This document shows positions 16,888 through 25,553 of a stretch of 64,000 bases of DNA, one piece after another. This stretch comes from Leptospira saintgironsiae. GTDB lineage: Bacteria > Spirochaetota > Leptospiria > Leptospirales > Leptospiraceae. The stretch is taken from assembly GCF_002811765.1 (NCBI RefSeq), contig NZ_NPDR01000003.1, positions 186,001 through 250,000 on the forward strand, given 5' to 3'. The notes under the pieces are model-generated. The model did no database searches. It was given only the letters and a program-made list of their open reading frames with translations, and was not told the origin of the DNA. The position numbers and the translations under genes were made by a program. Positions within the stretch are counted from its first letter, which is position 1. The number at the start of each line of letters is the position of its first letter.

Positions 16888-18411
16888 TTGAATAATGAAA
16901 ATAACTTATTAACTACAACAACATCCTCTTCTCAATATCGTACTCTATTCGAGCATCAACCTCTAGCTGCTTTTTTGGTAGAAGCAGATGGAACAATTGC
17001 ACTGGTAAACCAGAAGTTCGAGGACATCTCCGGACGTAAAAAGTCAGAGATCCAAGGTAGAATGAAATGGTCTCAATTTGCACATCCAGATGATACAGAA
17101 AGTCTGAGTGATGCATTCATGGATCGATTCAGAAATGAAGTCCCAAAAGTGTTTTCTGCAAGAACAAGACTACTTTCTGCAAACGGATACAAAAAAGTAT
17201 ATGTAAGAGCAAACCGTATTCCAACGGAAGAAGGTAGAGTGCTCGTCCAATTGCAAGAATTAGATGAAGAAGGTCTGCTAAAAGATTATTCTTTAGAAGA
17301 TTCAGATTATCGCTGGCGTTCCTTTTTAATGGAAGGAATGGATTTTGTGGTCATTATGGACCTGAATGGGAATGTATTATTCATTAATAAAACATTCACT
17401 GGAGTTCCTGCAGATGAGATCCAAGGTAAAAACTTTTTCGAAGTATTAAAAACCTCTGATGCATTAAAATTACAAGCAGTCATTTCGAGAGTATCGAACA
17501 CTGGAAAGCCGGAAGCATTCGAAGAATGGAGTAGCTTCACAGGTAAAAGAAGTCATTATTATATCAGAATTTCTCCTGTGACTAAACAAGGAGAGATAAG
17601 CGCAATCTTACTTGCGATCTCTGATACAACCCAACAGAAAGAATCTGATTCGGATCGTTTGAGAAGAATGGAGTCCCAAAGGCATCGCCAAAAATTGGAG
17701 GCGCTTGGGACATTGGCCGCGGGCGTTGCTCATGAGATCAATAATCCGCTTACTGGTATTTTAAATTACGCAGAACTTGTTCGCACCCAAGTAGAAGAGA
17801 ACGAATCTCTTTCTAAAAATATGGAAGTTATTATACGCGAAAGTGAAAGAATTTCGGGTATCGTAAGAAGTCTATTAGGTTTTGCTCATAAAGAAGAAGG
17901 TATCAAGGCCCACGTTTCTACCGGAGAAATTTTATATTCTTCTATCCAACTTCTTTTACCATTTCTTGTACGAGACGGGATACAGATAGATGGAATGGAC
18001 AGATTGGTGGATGCAGATTCTGAGATCCCACTTGTGATCGGTGAACCACAAAAACTAAAACAGGTTTTTCTAAATTTGATCACTAATGCAAGGGATTCGC
18101 TCAACGAAAAATATCCTTTCGAGACTGACCGTAAGAGGATTATGGTTTCTCAGTCGATCTTCCAGAGAGGGGATACTCGTTTCGTTCGGATCACTGTCAA
18201 AGACTGGGGACTTGGAATAGGTGATGAGAATTTGAATCGGATTTTTGATCCTTTCTTCACCACAAAACCAACCACGGTCGGAACCGGGCTTGGGCTTTCA
18301 GTTAGCTATGAGATCGTCCGGGAAATGGGCGGCGACATAGAGGTAGAAAGCTCCGAAGAAGAATACGCCACATTTCATGTCATGATCCCAGCTTCGGAAA
18401 AGATTTCTTGA
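16888..18411 (+). CDS. PAS-PAS sensor histidine kinase (HisKA), soluble
   Basis: 507 residues from a TTG start that follows AGGGGAGGAAGAAGG; no ATG lies near enough to keep PAS1 intact. PAS1 spans ~15-125, PAS2 ~140-250, then a HisKA dimerisation helix with phospho-acceptor His282 (AAGVAHEINNPLTG) and a HATPase domain with N-box NLITNARDSL, DWGLGIGDENLNRIFDPFF and GTGLGLSVSYEI. No membrane segment is visible, so it senses a cytoplasmic cue, perhaps redox, gas or a small ligand. The next gene, 35 bases on, is a PAS/PP2C phosphatase. No receiver gene is adjacent. Two inverted repeats upstream hint at regulated expression. The NtrB-like H-box makes autophosphorylation very likely; partner unknown. 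Confidence 0.93.
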   Translation: MNNENNLLTTTTSSSQYRTLFEHQPLAAFLVEADGTIALVNQKFEDISGRKKSEIQGRMKWSQFAHPDDTESLSDAFMDRFRNEVPKVFSARTRLLSANGYKKVYVRANRIPTEEGRVLVQLQELDEEGLLKDYSLEDSDYRWRSFLMEGMDFVVIMDLNGNVLFINKTFTGVPADEIQGKNFFEVLKTSDALKLQAVISRVSNTGKPEAFEEWSSFTGKRSHYYIRISPVTKQGEISAILLAISDTTQQKESDSDRLRRMESQRHRQKLEALGTLAAGVAHEINNPLTGILNYAELVRTQVEENESLSKNMEVIIRESERISGIVRSLLGFAHKEEGIKAHVSTGEILYSSIQLLLPFLVRDGIQIDGMDRLVDADSEIPLVIGEPQKLKQVFLNLITNARDSLNEKYPFETDRKRIMVSQSIFQRGDTRFVRITVKDWGLGIGDENLNRIFDPFFTTKPTTVGTGLGLSVSYEIVREMGGDIEVESSEEEYATFHVMIPASEKIS

Positions 18412-18446
18412 CCTTGCTTTAGGCACGGAGATACTTTTGATCTCCT

Positions 18447-20054
18447 ATGTCAGAAGCAGAGGAAAAAACTTCCGGAACCAGAGCACCATTCCAATCAGCT
18501 TCTAGAAAAGACGTAATTCGGATCTTAGAAAGAATTACCGATGCATTCTTGTCTTTAGACAAGGAACTTAGGATCTTATACGCAAACTTTGAGGCCGAAA
18601 AACTTCTGGATATTATCCGGGAAAATTTAGTTGGCAAAAGATTGCCAGAGATACTTCCCCAATTCAATTTTACTTCTTTATTCCCCGCGATGATAGAGTC
18701 CATGCATTCTGGACTTCCAAAAGATCTGGAGATTTTAGATCCAAAAGAGAATATTTGGTACGAGGTTCGTATCTTTCCTTCTATCGAAGATATAGCAGTT
18801 TATTTGCGCGATGTCACTGCCAGAAAAGAAGGAGAAGTAAAACTCAAAGAATCAGAAGAAAGACTTTCTGAACTTGTGAGAACTTCTTTGGATTCTATAC
18901 TTTCTGTGAATGAATCCATGGAAATCGTAATGATGAATCCAGCGGCTGAAAAAATGTTAGGATATTCCTCTTGGGAAGTGAATGGAAAATCATTAGATTT
19001 ATTATTCCCCTCAAGGCGTAAGAAATATATTTCTAAAGTATTATACAAAATAGGAGAAAATCCTGATAGAGGGATCTTCGGTCCTTTTAGAGCCAGACGA
19101 AAGAATGGAACTGAACCTATTTTAGAGGCCTCCGTTTCCAAGGTAAATACTTCTTCTGGAAAAGGATATACTCTAATTCTACGAGATATCACAGACAGAA
19201 TTTCTATACAAAAGAAATTAAGAGGAACTGTAGAAGAACTTAAAAACGTAAATAGAGAGAGATTGGACCTCCTACAAAATCTGGAAGCAGAAGTAGAGTC
19301 TCGTTCCCAGGAACTTTCCAGATTCTATCGTTTAATGAAGGAAGAATTGAATCTCGCCAAAAGAGTGCAGAACAGTTTACTTCCTCCGATCGATTTTTCC
19401 ATTCCAGGAGTTCAAACTTTCGTAAATTACGTTCCAGTAATGGAAGTAGGAGGGGACTGGTTCGATATATTCGAATTTCGTCCTGGAGTTCTTAGGGTGA
19501 TCTTGGCGGATGCTACTGGCCATGGGGTCCAGGCGGCACTTGTTACTATGACGATCAAGGGAGTTTACGAACCTCTAAAATATTTGGCAGATTCTCCTTT
19601 GGAACTGATCAAAGGAATTAATACGGACTATTGTAGAAATTTCAAAAACCTACAAATGTATTTCTCCTGTTTTATTTTAGATATAGATACGATCGAAAGA
19701 AAGATACGATTTGCATCAGGGGGACATCCCGCACTTTTATGGAAATCCAGATCAGGGATAAAACCTTTGGAAAGAACGGGATCTCTTTTAGGTTTGAATT
19801 CTAAAATGGAATATCTGGAAGAAGAGTATGATTATTCTGAAGGAGATTCCATACTGATGTTAACGGATGGGATCTTTGAAGAATTCGATTCTGAGCAAAA
19901 TCCATTCGGAGAAGAGAGGATCGAAAAAATTTATAAAGAGTCGGATTTAAGCGGACTGGAACTACATTCTCAGATCATAAAGGAAATGAAAGCTCACCTG
20001 GGAGAAAAAGAACCCCAGGACGATATTACACTGATTTCTCTGAACCTTACCTAA
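18447..20054 (+). CDS. PAS-PAS-PP2C (RsbU/SpoIIE-type) serine phosphatase
   Basis: 535 residues. Two PAS domains (~25-125 and ~133-250) are joined by a coiled coil (~255-300) to a PPM/SpoIIE phosphatase domain (~305-535). Phosphatase hallmarks are AKRVQNSLLPP, EVGGDWFD, VILADATGHGVQAALVTM, FASGGHPALLW, LMLTDGIFEEFD and QDDITLI, supplying the metal-binding Asp residues. Such enzymes dephosphorylate anti-sigma-factor antagonists (STAS proteins) in partner-switch pathways. No STAS or anti-sigma gene lies in the window, so the target is elsewhere. It follows the PAS kinase by 35 bases and probably shares its transcript. The Shine-Dalgarno is weak (GGAG sits 16 bases upstream), suggesting low or coupled translation. 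Confidence 0.92.
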   Translation: MSEAEEKTSGTRAPFQSASRKDVIRILERITDAFLSLDKELRILYANFEAEKLLDIIRENLVGKRLPEILPQFNFTSLFPAMIESMHSGLPKDLEILDPKENIWYEVRIFPSIEDIAVYLRDVTARKEGEVKLKESEERLSELVRTSLDSILSVNESMEIVMMNPAAEKMLGYSSWEVNGKSLDLLFPSRRKKYISKVLYKIGENPDRGIFGPFRARRKNGTEPILEASVSKVNTSSGKGYTLILRDITDRISIQKKLRGTVEELKNVNRERLDLLQNLEAEVESRSQELSRFYRLMKEELNLAKRVQNSLLPPIDFSIPGVQTFVNYVPVMEVGGDWFDIFEFRPGVLRVILADATGHGVQAALVTMTIKGVYEPLKYLADSPLELIKGINTDYCRNFKNLQMYFSCFILDIDTIERKIRFASGGHPALLWKSRSGIKPLERTGSLLGLNSKMEYLEEEYDYSEGDSILMLTDGIFEEFDSEQNPFGEERIEKIYKESDLSGLELHSQIIKEMKAHLGEKEPQDDITLISLNLT

Positions 20055-20096
20055 TCTAAGTTGACCTAATGGCTAATTTAGAAGGACATTCTTTAC

Positions 20097-21287
20097 GTGT
20101 CCGAATTTCTCATACTATTTCCATTACTTCTGGTTTTATTAGGATTCGGAATTGCAGAATATATTCTTCATATTTACAGAAGAAATAAGATCCCAGTCCG
20201 CATCCATGTGAACGGCACTCGAGGAAAAAGTTCCGTTACAAGACTGATCGCATCCGGTTTGAAAGAAGGCGGATTTCAAGTCCTTGCTAAAACCACAGGA
20301 ACTATTCCGAGACTCATATTGCCTGACGGTTCTGAAAAAAATATAATCAGATACGGCGCTCCCAATATTTTAGAGCAGAAGTTTGCGATCCAAGAGGCAG
20401 CTAAACAAAGCGCGAATGTAATCGTTTTAGAATGTATGGCTCTTGTTCCATTCAATCAAAAAGTTTCGGAAGAAAAATTGATCAAGGCTACACATACGAT
20501 CATCACAAATGTAAGAGAAGATCATTTGGAAATTATGGGTCCAGAGAAGAAGGACGTGGCCTTAGCTCTAAGCGGCTCCATTCCGGAATCCAATATACTA
20601 TTCACTTCCGAAAAAGAGTTTTTTCCATTCTTCCAAGAGATATGCAAAAGGAAAAATACAGAAATAGTTTCGACTCGTCTTGAAAAATATTCAGATCTGG
20701 ACTATATGCAGGGTTTTGCATATCATGAACATCCTGAAAATGTGATATTAGCACTGGAAGTATGTGAATCTCTGGGAGTGAATCCTACGATTGCAATTCG
20801 AGGAATGTGGTCTCATTCTCCAGATCTGGGGGCAACATTTTTTGCAGAATATGATCTTGGTATAAAAAAGATCGGATTTGCAAATGGATTTGCTGCAAAC
20901 GATCCAAGATCTGCTGCAAGTATATGGAAGAATGCAGGTCTACAATTTCCTGATTATAATTATAAAGTCGCTCTTGTGAATTGTAGAAAAGATAGACCTG
21001 AAAGATCGGAACAAATGGCTAAAGAAATCCTTTCCTGGAAGAGAAATCCTGCAGACTTGATTTTAATTATAGGAGAAGAAACGGAAGTATTCAAAAAGAC
21101 CTGTTCTAAACTAAATTTGGCAAATCCTAGATTAGAAGATCTCAAATCTCTGAATGTGAAAGAAATTTTGGGATTTTTAGAAAGATCCATTCCTGCTGAT
21201 TCGATGATCGTTGGGCTTGGAAATATAGGCGGATTAGGCTTAGAACTTCTGAAACATTTAAAACAAAAGGAAATTCTAAAAAGTTAA
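20097..21287 (+). CDS. pgsB: Poly-gamma-glutamate synthase subunit PgsB/CapB
   Basis: 396 residues from a GTG preceded by AAGGA at 20081-20085. An N-terminal membrane helix (~3-25) precedes a Mur-ligase-like ATP-binding motif, HVNGTRGKSSVTRL, near residue 38, then TKTTGT-like AKTTGTIPR and a conserved VLECMALVP / TNVREDHLEIMG segment, all characteristic of PgsB (CapB). It activates the gamma-carboxyl of glutamate with ATP and adds residues to a poly-gamma-glutamate chain at the inner membrane, together with PgsC. The next gene is pgsC, one base after the stop. Length matches the family (~390-400). Confidence 0.93.
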   Translation: MSEFLILFPLLLVLLGFGIAEYILHIYRRNKIPVRIHVNGTRGKSSVTRLIASGLKEGGFQVLAKTTGTIPRLILPDGSEKNIIRYGAPNILEQKFAIQEAAKQSANVIVLECMALVPFNQKVSEEKLIKATHTIITNVREDHLEIMGPEKKDVALALSGSIPESNILFTSEKEFFPFFQEICKRKNTEIVSTRLEKYSDLDYMQGFAYHEHPENVILALEVCESLGVNPTIAIRGMWSHSPDLGATFFAEYDLGIKKIGFANGFAANDPRSAASIWKNAGLQFPDYNYKVALVNCRKDRPERSEQMAKEILSWKRNPADLILIIGEETEVFKKTCSKLNLANPRLEDLKSLNVKEILGFLERSIPADSMIVGLGNIGGLGLELLKHLKQKEILKS

Positions 21288-21288
21288 T

Positions 21289-21753
21289 ATGGATCTATTG
21301 AGTATTTCCATAGGTTTAGGACTTGGGATCAGCTTATTCTTTTCTGAATTTTTCGGGATTGCAGGTGGGCTTGTTGTTCCAGGCTATTTTGCATTACAGC
21401 TCCAGAATCCAATCAGTATTCTTCTGACTTTATCTGTAAGCCTATGTGTTTTCGGCTTAGGAAGACTTATTTCTAAATTTGTAATATTATACGGAAAAAG
21501 AAGAACTGCAATTTTACTTTTACTCGGATTTGTGCTGGATGCAATCGGTAACGAGTGGATATTTCCTGGCATTTTTAAGGATATCATACATTTTGAATCA
21601 GAAGTAAAGGCTGTGGGCCATATTATTCCAGGACTCATTGCAGTTTGGATGGATAGACAAGGTTGGTTAGAAACCTTGTCATCTTTACTTACTGCTTCTG
21701 TGATAGTTCGTTTGATCCTGATCTTATTTCTCGGAAAGGAGTTACTGCCTTGA
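21289..21753 (+). CDS. pgsC: Poly-gamma-glutamate synthesis protein PgsC/CapC
   Basis: 154 residues, four or five membrane helices, close to the ~150 of PgsC (CapC). Characteristic segments are FGIAGGLVVPGYFALQ in the first third and a C-terminal VRLILILFLGKELLP. It forms the membrane part of the PgsB-PgsC synthase. It starts one base after pgsB and its stop overlaps the likely TTG start of the next gene (TTGA), so the three genes are one translationally coupled unit. Confidence 0.93.
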   Translation: MDLLSISIGLGLGISLFFSEFFGIAGGLVVPGYFALQLQNPISILLTLSVSLCVFGLGRLISKFVILYGKRRTAILLLLGFVLDAIGNEWIFPGIFKDIIHFESEVKAVGHIIPGLIAVWMDRQGWLETLSSLLTASVIVRLILILFLGKELLP

Positions 21754-22862
21754 GGGGAATGTATTGGAAATCTTCCAACAAATCTGTACTCTATTATCTC
21801 ATTTTGGCGGTATTTTCCATTTTTGGAATGTATTCAGTGGAATATTTTCGTTCTGAAAATATGCAAGAGTATTATTCAGAAAAAATAGAAGCAGCAAAAC
21901 TCACTGCGAGAGCCTTCGGAGAAATTAAAAATTATAAAGAATCTAAAGGAAAAAAAATAGATCTAAATTTTGATCCAACGAATTCAGGACTCATTGGTGA
22001 ATTTTTTACACCTGTTACAAGCAATTTAGGTTTTCTTAGAGCAAAACAAAGTTCTATCAATCCAAATTTTGGAGCCTTAGTTCTAGAATATTTGATCCAA
22101 GCGGGAGTTCGGAAAGGAGATACAGTTGCAGTTTCTCTTTCTGGATCTTTTCCTGCTTTGAATATTGCTGTTTATTCGGCGGCTAAAATTTTGGATTTGA
22201 ATCTTGTGATCATCTCCAGTTTGACTTCCTCCCAATGGGGTGCGAATGATCCAGAATTTTTATGGCCGGATATGGAGAAGGAACTCTATATCCGAAAAAT
22301 TTTTCCTTATAAGTCCTTGGCATATAGTTGGGGAGGAATAGAAGACCAAGCATTTGGTATATCTAAAGAAGGGTCGAAGAGCCTACAATTTTCCGCCTCC
22401 AAAAATTCACTTCCAATATTACATTCTAAAAATTACTCAGAAAGCCTGGAAGAGCGATTAGGTTTGTATTCCGCCATACTTCCTCTCTCCGAATACAAAG
22501 CTTATATTAATGTGGGTGGTGGAACTGTTTCTGTAGGAACTAAGAAGAATGCAGGCGAATTTTCGCCAGGTTTAAATCTAAAACATCCGGTTGCACATGA
22601 TGGAAGAGATTCAGTCATGAGACGTTTTGCAAATTTAAGAATTCCAATCATTCATTTGGTTAGAATAGAAGAACTTGCTACCCAAAACGGATTTACGATC
22701 CAACCTAAAAAACTTCCCGAAATTGGAGAAGGTAGGATATTCGTACGATCAGAATATGATCTTCGTTTAGCTGCCGCAGTATTAGTTGGTATTTTAGTTT
22801 TGTTATATGTATTTTTTAAAAGAGATTCTTTTATAGAAGAAGATAGAGACGAATCTCTTTAA
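21750..22862 (+). CDS. pgsW: Poly-gamma-glutamate system protein PgsW-like
   Basis: 370 residues from a TTG at 21750, eight bases after GGAAAGGAG (21734-21741) and overlapping the pgsC stop; ATG 21759 is the fallback, and the in-frame ATG at 21663 lies deep in pgsC. It has one N-terminal membrane helix (~11-28) and one near the C-terminus (AAAVLVGILVLLYVFF), so most of the protein would lie outside the cytoplasm. The middle has GDTVAVSLSGSFPALNIAV and INVGGGTVSVGTK segments. This matches the protein that accompanies pgsBC in some bacteria and is named for that association; its chemistry is not known to me. No PgsA/CapA follows. The stop overlaps that of the convergent hydrolase gene by four bases. 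Confidence 0.8.
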   Translation: MRGMYWKSSNKSVLYYLILAVFSIFGMYSVEYFRSENMQEYYSEKIEAAKLTARAFGEIKNYKESKGKKIDLNFDPTNSGLIGEFFTPVTSNLGFLRAKQSSINPNFGALVLEYLIQAGVRKGDTVAVSLSGSFPALNIAVYSAAKILDLNLVIISSLTSSQWGANDPEFLWPDMEKELYIRKIFPYKSLAYSWGGIEDQAFGISKEGSKSLQFSASKNSLPILHSKNYSESLEERLGLYSAILPLSEYKAYINVGGGTVSVGTKKNAGEFSPGLNLKHPVAHDGRDSVMRRFANLRIPIIHLVRIEELATQNGFTIQPKKLPEIGEGRIFVRSEYDLRLAAAVLVGILVLLYVFFKRDSFIEEDRDESL

Positions 22863-23836
22863 GATCTCAAAAATTTGAATATTTCCTGGTCTCTCTCTTT
22901 ATCTTCTAATAATACACATTCATAATGATTTTTATCTGTTAGTTCATAAACTTTCAGATTTTGGATTTTCTCTTTCATCTTCTCGATTGCAGTAGAAGGT
23001 AAAAGTTCGTCTCCAGGTTTGAAATTCGGTTTTAAAGCACGGATTACGAGCACAGGACAACGTAATGTTGAATAGGGCATTACTTTGTTTTCTTGGATGG
23101 TTTTGATAAACTTTTTAGGATCTTTGAAAAGCCTCGCAACGATCCCAGAAGGTCTCATTGCTCCACCCATATTTTTTAATTCTGAATCTATCACAAATGG
23201 CGGAATGGAACAAATTGCTGGTCCGTAAAAAGTATCGCCAGGCATTAAAGATGCTGAAAGTGTTCCTATCGGTTCCAGTTCGTATAATAAGAAATTTTGA
23301 ATATTCGTATTCCAGGCTGAAAGTAGGGGGGACTTTTTAGCTTCTTGCAAATAGATTTCTTTGCTAGGGATCCTTCTGCCCAAACGAGCTAAAGAACCTT
23401 GGATCATGAGTAAATTAGAAATTTTACGTTTGATGGAAAGTTCTCCGCCTCCATCTATTAGGACGGCTTTTTCTAGGAAACTTGAGAACTTCTCCGCAAA
23501 TCTAAGAGTGATCCATGCTCCTAACGAATGAGAAAGGATAGATATTTTAGAATATCCTAATATACTGGAGAGTTCTTTTAGGTCTTGTGCGTGAACTCTG
23601 GCGGAATATTCTTCTTTAGGTTTGTCCGAATTCCCTCTTCCGCGCAGGTCGTATACAATTACAGTGATCCCTTTTTTAGAGAGTCCTTGGGCGAGCGGTT
23701 CGAAGTTTTTTAGATTTCCTGTTAATCCATGAACACAGAAAAGAGGAACCTTTGATTTGCCTGGAAAAATCCGATAAGCGATTCGGATTCCGGAGGGTAG
23801 AGTTGCTATTTTGGAATCCGAACCGAATTGTAACAT
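22859..23836 (-). CDS. Alpha/beta hydrolase, cytoplasmic
   Basis: 325 residues. The fold is clear from VPLFCVHGLTGNLKNFEPL (oxyanion-hole HG), VIVYDLRGRGNSDKP and the nucleophile elbow ILSHSLGAW, where Ser replaces the first Gly of GxSxG. The catalytic His is probably in DKNHYECV near the C-terminus; the acid is less obvious, perhaps in KPGDELLP. No signal peptide. Substrate unknown: esterase, lipase or C-C hydrolase activity are all possible. It is the last of three minus-strand genes (25377 to 22859) with gaps of 1 and 10 bases. Confidence 0.88.
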   Translation of the reverse strand: MLQFGSDSKIATLPSGIRIAYRIFPGKSKVPLFCVHGLTGNLKNFEPLAQGLSKKGITVIVYDLRGRGNSDKPKEEYSARVHAQDLKELSSILGYSKISILSHSLGAWITLRFAEKFSSFLEKAVLIDGGGELSIKRKISNLLMIQGSLARLGRRIPSKEIYLQEAKKSPLLSAWNTNIQNFLLYELEPIGTLSASLMPGDTFYGPAICSIPPFVIDSELKNMGGAMRPSGIVARLFKDPKKFIKTIQENKVMPYSTLRCPVLVIRALKPNFKPGDELLPSTAIEKMKEKIQNLKVYELTDKNHYECVLLEDKERDQEIFKFLRS

Positions 23837-23846
23837 TCTGTAATAT

Positions 23847-24146
23847 TTAGGAAACTTCTGCTCCTAACCGGATCAGAATATTCTCCAAATTTTTTTCCAT
23901 TTCTGATCTGAGAGCTAAATGTAGTAAAGCAATCTTTTCCCTTTTTTTGACTGCGGAGAATCCTTCTCCTTCTCTTTGTAATTTGAACCAGATCCTGGAT
24001 TCACCGAGTCCTGAAAATTTAATACAAAAATCGTCTTCTTTCAGATCGAATTTTGTGATTTCACCCAATCTTCCTCCGGCAATTGCTTTGGTTAATTTCC
24101 GAAGGAAAGAGTCTGGATCAGAATCTGTAACTTTGATCAGATCCAT
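23847..24146 (-). CDS. Small conserved-type protein, unknown function
   Basis: 99 residues, no signal peptide or membrane helix, mixed alpha/beta composition (ITKFDLKEDDFCIKFSGLG, then IWFKLQREGEGFSAVKKREK and a charged C-terminal helix). It begins one base before the DUF445 stop region and ends ten bases before the hydrolase start, so it is tightly embedded in the operon, which is the main evidence it is real. I do not recognise a family. Confidence 0.75.
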   Translation of the reverse strand: MDLIKVTDSDPDSFLRKLTKAIAGGRLGEITKFDLKEDDFCIKFSGLGESRIWFKLQREGEGFSAVKKREKIALLHLALRSEMEKNLENILIRLGAEVS

Positions 24147-24147
24147 A

Positions 24148-25377
24148 TTACACCGCGATCATGTAGATCCCTTGTACAAGACCTACGATTGCTCCTAAAA
24201 CGGAACCGATCAGAATAAGAACATACTCATCTTCTTGGAAGGCTGATCTTAAGATCGGTTCGAATTCTTCAGGTGGGAGATCCTTCATACGTTTGAACAT
24301 ATTATTTTCTATGCTCATTGCTCTTCCCATATAAGTTTCGAGTTTGGTAGAACTTCCTGCCAAGGAATCGCTTACCTTGCGGATTACTTCTTTTTTGGTA
24401 TTTTCGAAATCAGAATCTTCTCCTCGATTCTCCGCGTCTAGTTGTCCAGATAAATTGAGTCTAGTAGCAGCTGATTCGGTTTCAGCTTGGATAGTTTCTA
24501 CAAGAGTTCTTGCGGCTCTTTTGTATAAAATTTCTTCTAAAACGTTTCTTGCTGTGAGAACTTGGGTTGCGAATACATTTGAATATTTTTTAGAAACTTC
24601 TTCTTGTCTCGCGATGAATAAACCTCTGTATTTGATCGGTCCTACTCTTTTTTCATAAAGAGGGCGGAAGATCATTGTGAGTGCGACCCAATTTGTAATA
24701 TATCCTACGATGATCCCTTGGATTGGAAGAGTCCACCAGATAGGAAGATAATTCCAAAGGAAAGCCTGAGCAATACCAAGTGCGCCACCGAGTGCCCAGC
24801 CACAATGTTCAATAAATTTGAATTCTTTAGAACCGACTTCTTCAAATATGTTTACGATCCTTTCTACATTCGGACCTGTGAGTTTTCGAAGCACCAGAGA
24901 TCTGAAATTGAAAACAGAGGATACATTCTCTTTCACCTGGGTCATGATGTTCTTCACAGTGTGAGCACATTTTTCTTGGACAGCTCTTACTATCTCTTCT
25001 CCATGACCGTTCTCTAAATGTTTTCGCAGGATCGGATTGATATGATGAACGATCTCATGAGTGGCAGAAGGAATTAGATCATTTAGAACAGGTTGGAATT
25101 CAGTCTCTAATTGGTCCGGGTCCACTTTTGAGAAAAAGTCTTCGACTTTGATAAGCCTCTCGGTCATAATATTCACCGATTTTAGGGCCAATTTCTGGGC
25201 CTTCTTCGGAACGATCCCTTGCCATCCTAAATAAGGAGGAATTCCTACAAATTCCAAAGGGTAGAAGGTCATTTTTAGGGCCACCACGTTGGTAAACCAA
25301 CCCACGAATCCGTAGGTGAAGGGCATCATGATGATCCCGATCAATTCTTTGTTTTGGCTGAAGAAGGACAGATCCAT
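24148..25377 (-). CDS. DUF445-family membrane protein
   Basis: 409 residues from the ATG at 25377, which has AGGA ten bases upstream; a GTG at 25446 would add 23 residues without a good ribosome site. The N-terminus has FTYGFVGWFTNVVALKMTFYP, and a second copy, QGIIVGYITNWVALTMIFRP, occurs near residue 235; this repeated GWxTNxVALxMxFxP motif is the signature of DUF445 (YheB-like) proteins. A charged helical middle is flanked by membrane helices, with a last helix at the C-terminus. Function in the family is not established; some members affect envelope or spore membranes. First gene of its minus-strand operon. Confidence 0.9.
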   Translation of the reverse strand: MDLSFFSQNKELIGIIMMPFTYGFVGWFTNVVALKMTFYPLEFVGIPPYLGWQGIVPKKAQKLALKSVNIMTERLIKVEDFFSKVDPDQLETEFQPVLNDLIPSATHEIVHHINPILRKHLENGHGEEIVRAVQEKCAHTVKNIMTQVKENVSSVFNFRSLVLRKLTGPNVERIVNIFEEVGSKEFKFIEHCGWALGGALGIAQAFLWNYLPIWWTLPIQGIIVGYITNWVALTMIFRPLYEKRVGPIKYRGLFIARQEEVSKKYSNVFATQVLTARNVLEEILYKRAARTLVETIQAETESAATRLNLSGQLDAENRGEDSDFENTKKEVIRKVSDSLAGSSTKLETYMGRAMSIENNMFKRMKDLPPEEFEPILRSAFQEDEYVLILIGSVLGAIVGLVQGIYMIAV

Positions 25378-25492
25378 ATTTTCAATTCCTGTAGCGTGCG
25401 CTATACTATTCGGTTCTATTGCAAAGTCCTTTTCGACCCAGTGCACTGCAAGTTATTTTTCCATTCGTTTTTCGGATCTTTCCGGGCGGTTT

Positions 25493-25509
25493 TGAAAAAT
25501 GATTTTTCA
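25493..25509. promoter_or_regulatory. Inverted repeat TGAAAAA-N3-TTTTTCA
   Basis: A perfect 7-bp A/T-rich dyad in the 176-base divergent gap between the DUF445 gene and the kinase at 25554. Possible operator or chance A/T symmetry. Confidence 0.25.
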
Positions 25510-25553
25510 GAGTCGAATAAATCTCAGAAATAGTCCTCTCTCATTTTTAAGTT

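Noticed and set aside
21663..21749. Upstream in-frame ATG that would extend pgsW 29 codons into pgsC.
   Set aside because: No ribosome site, and TTG 21750 has GGAAAGGAG at the right distance and a stop-start overlap with pgsC.
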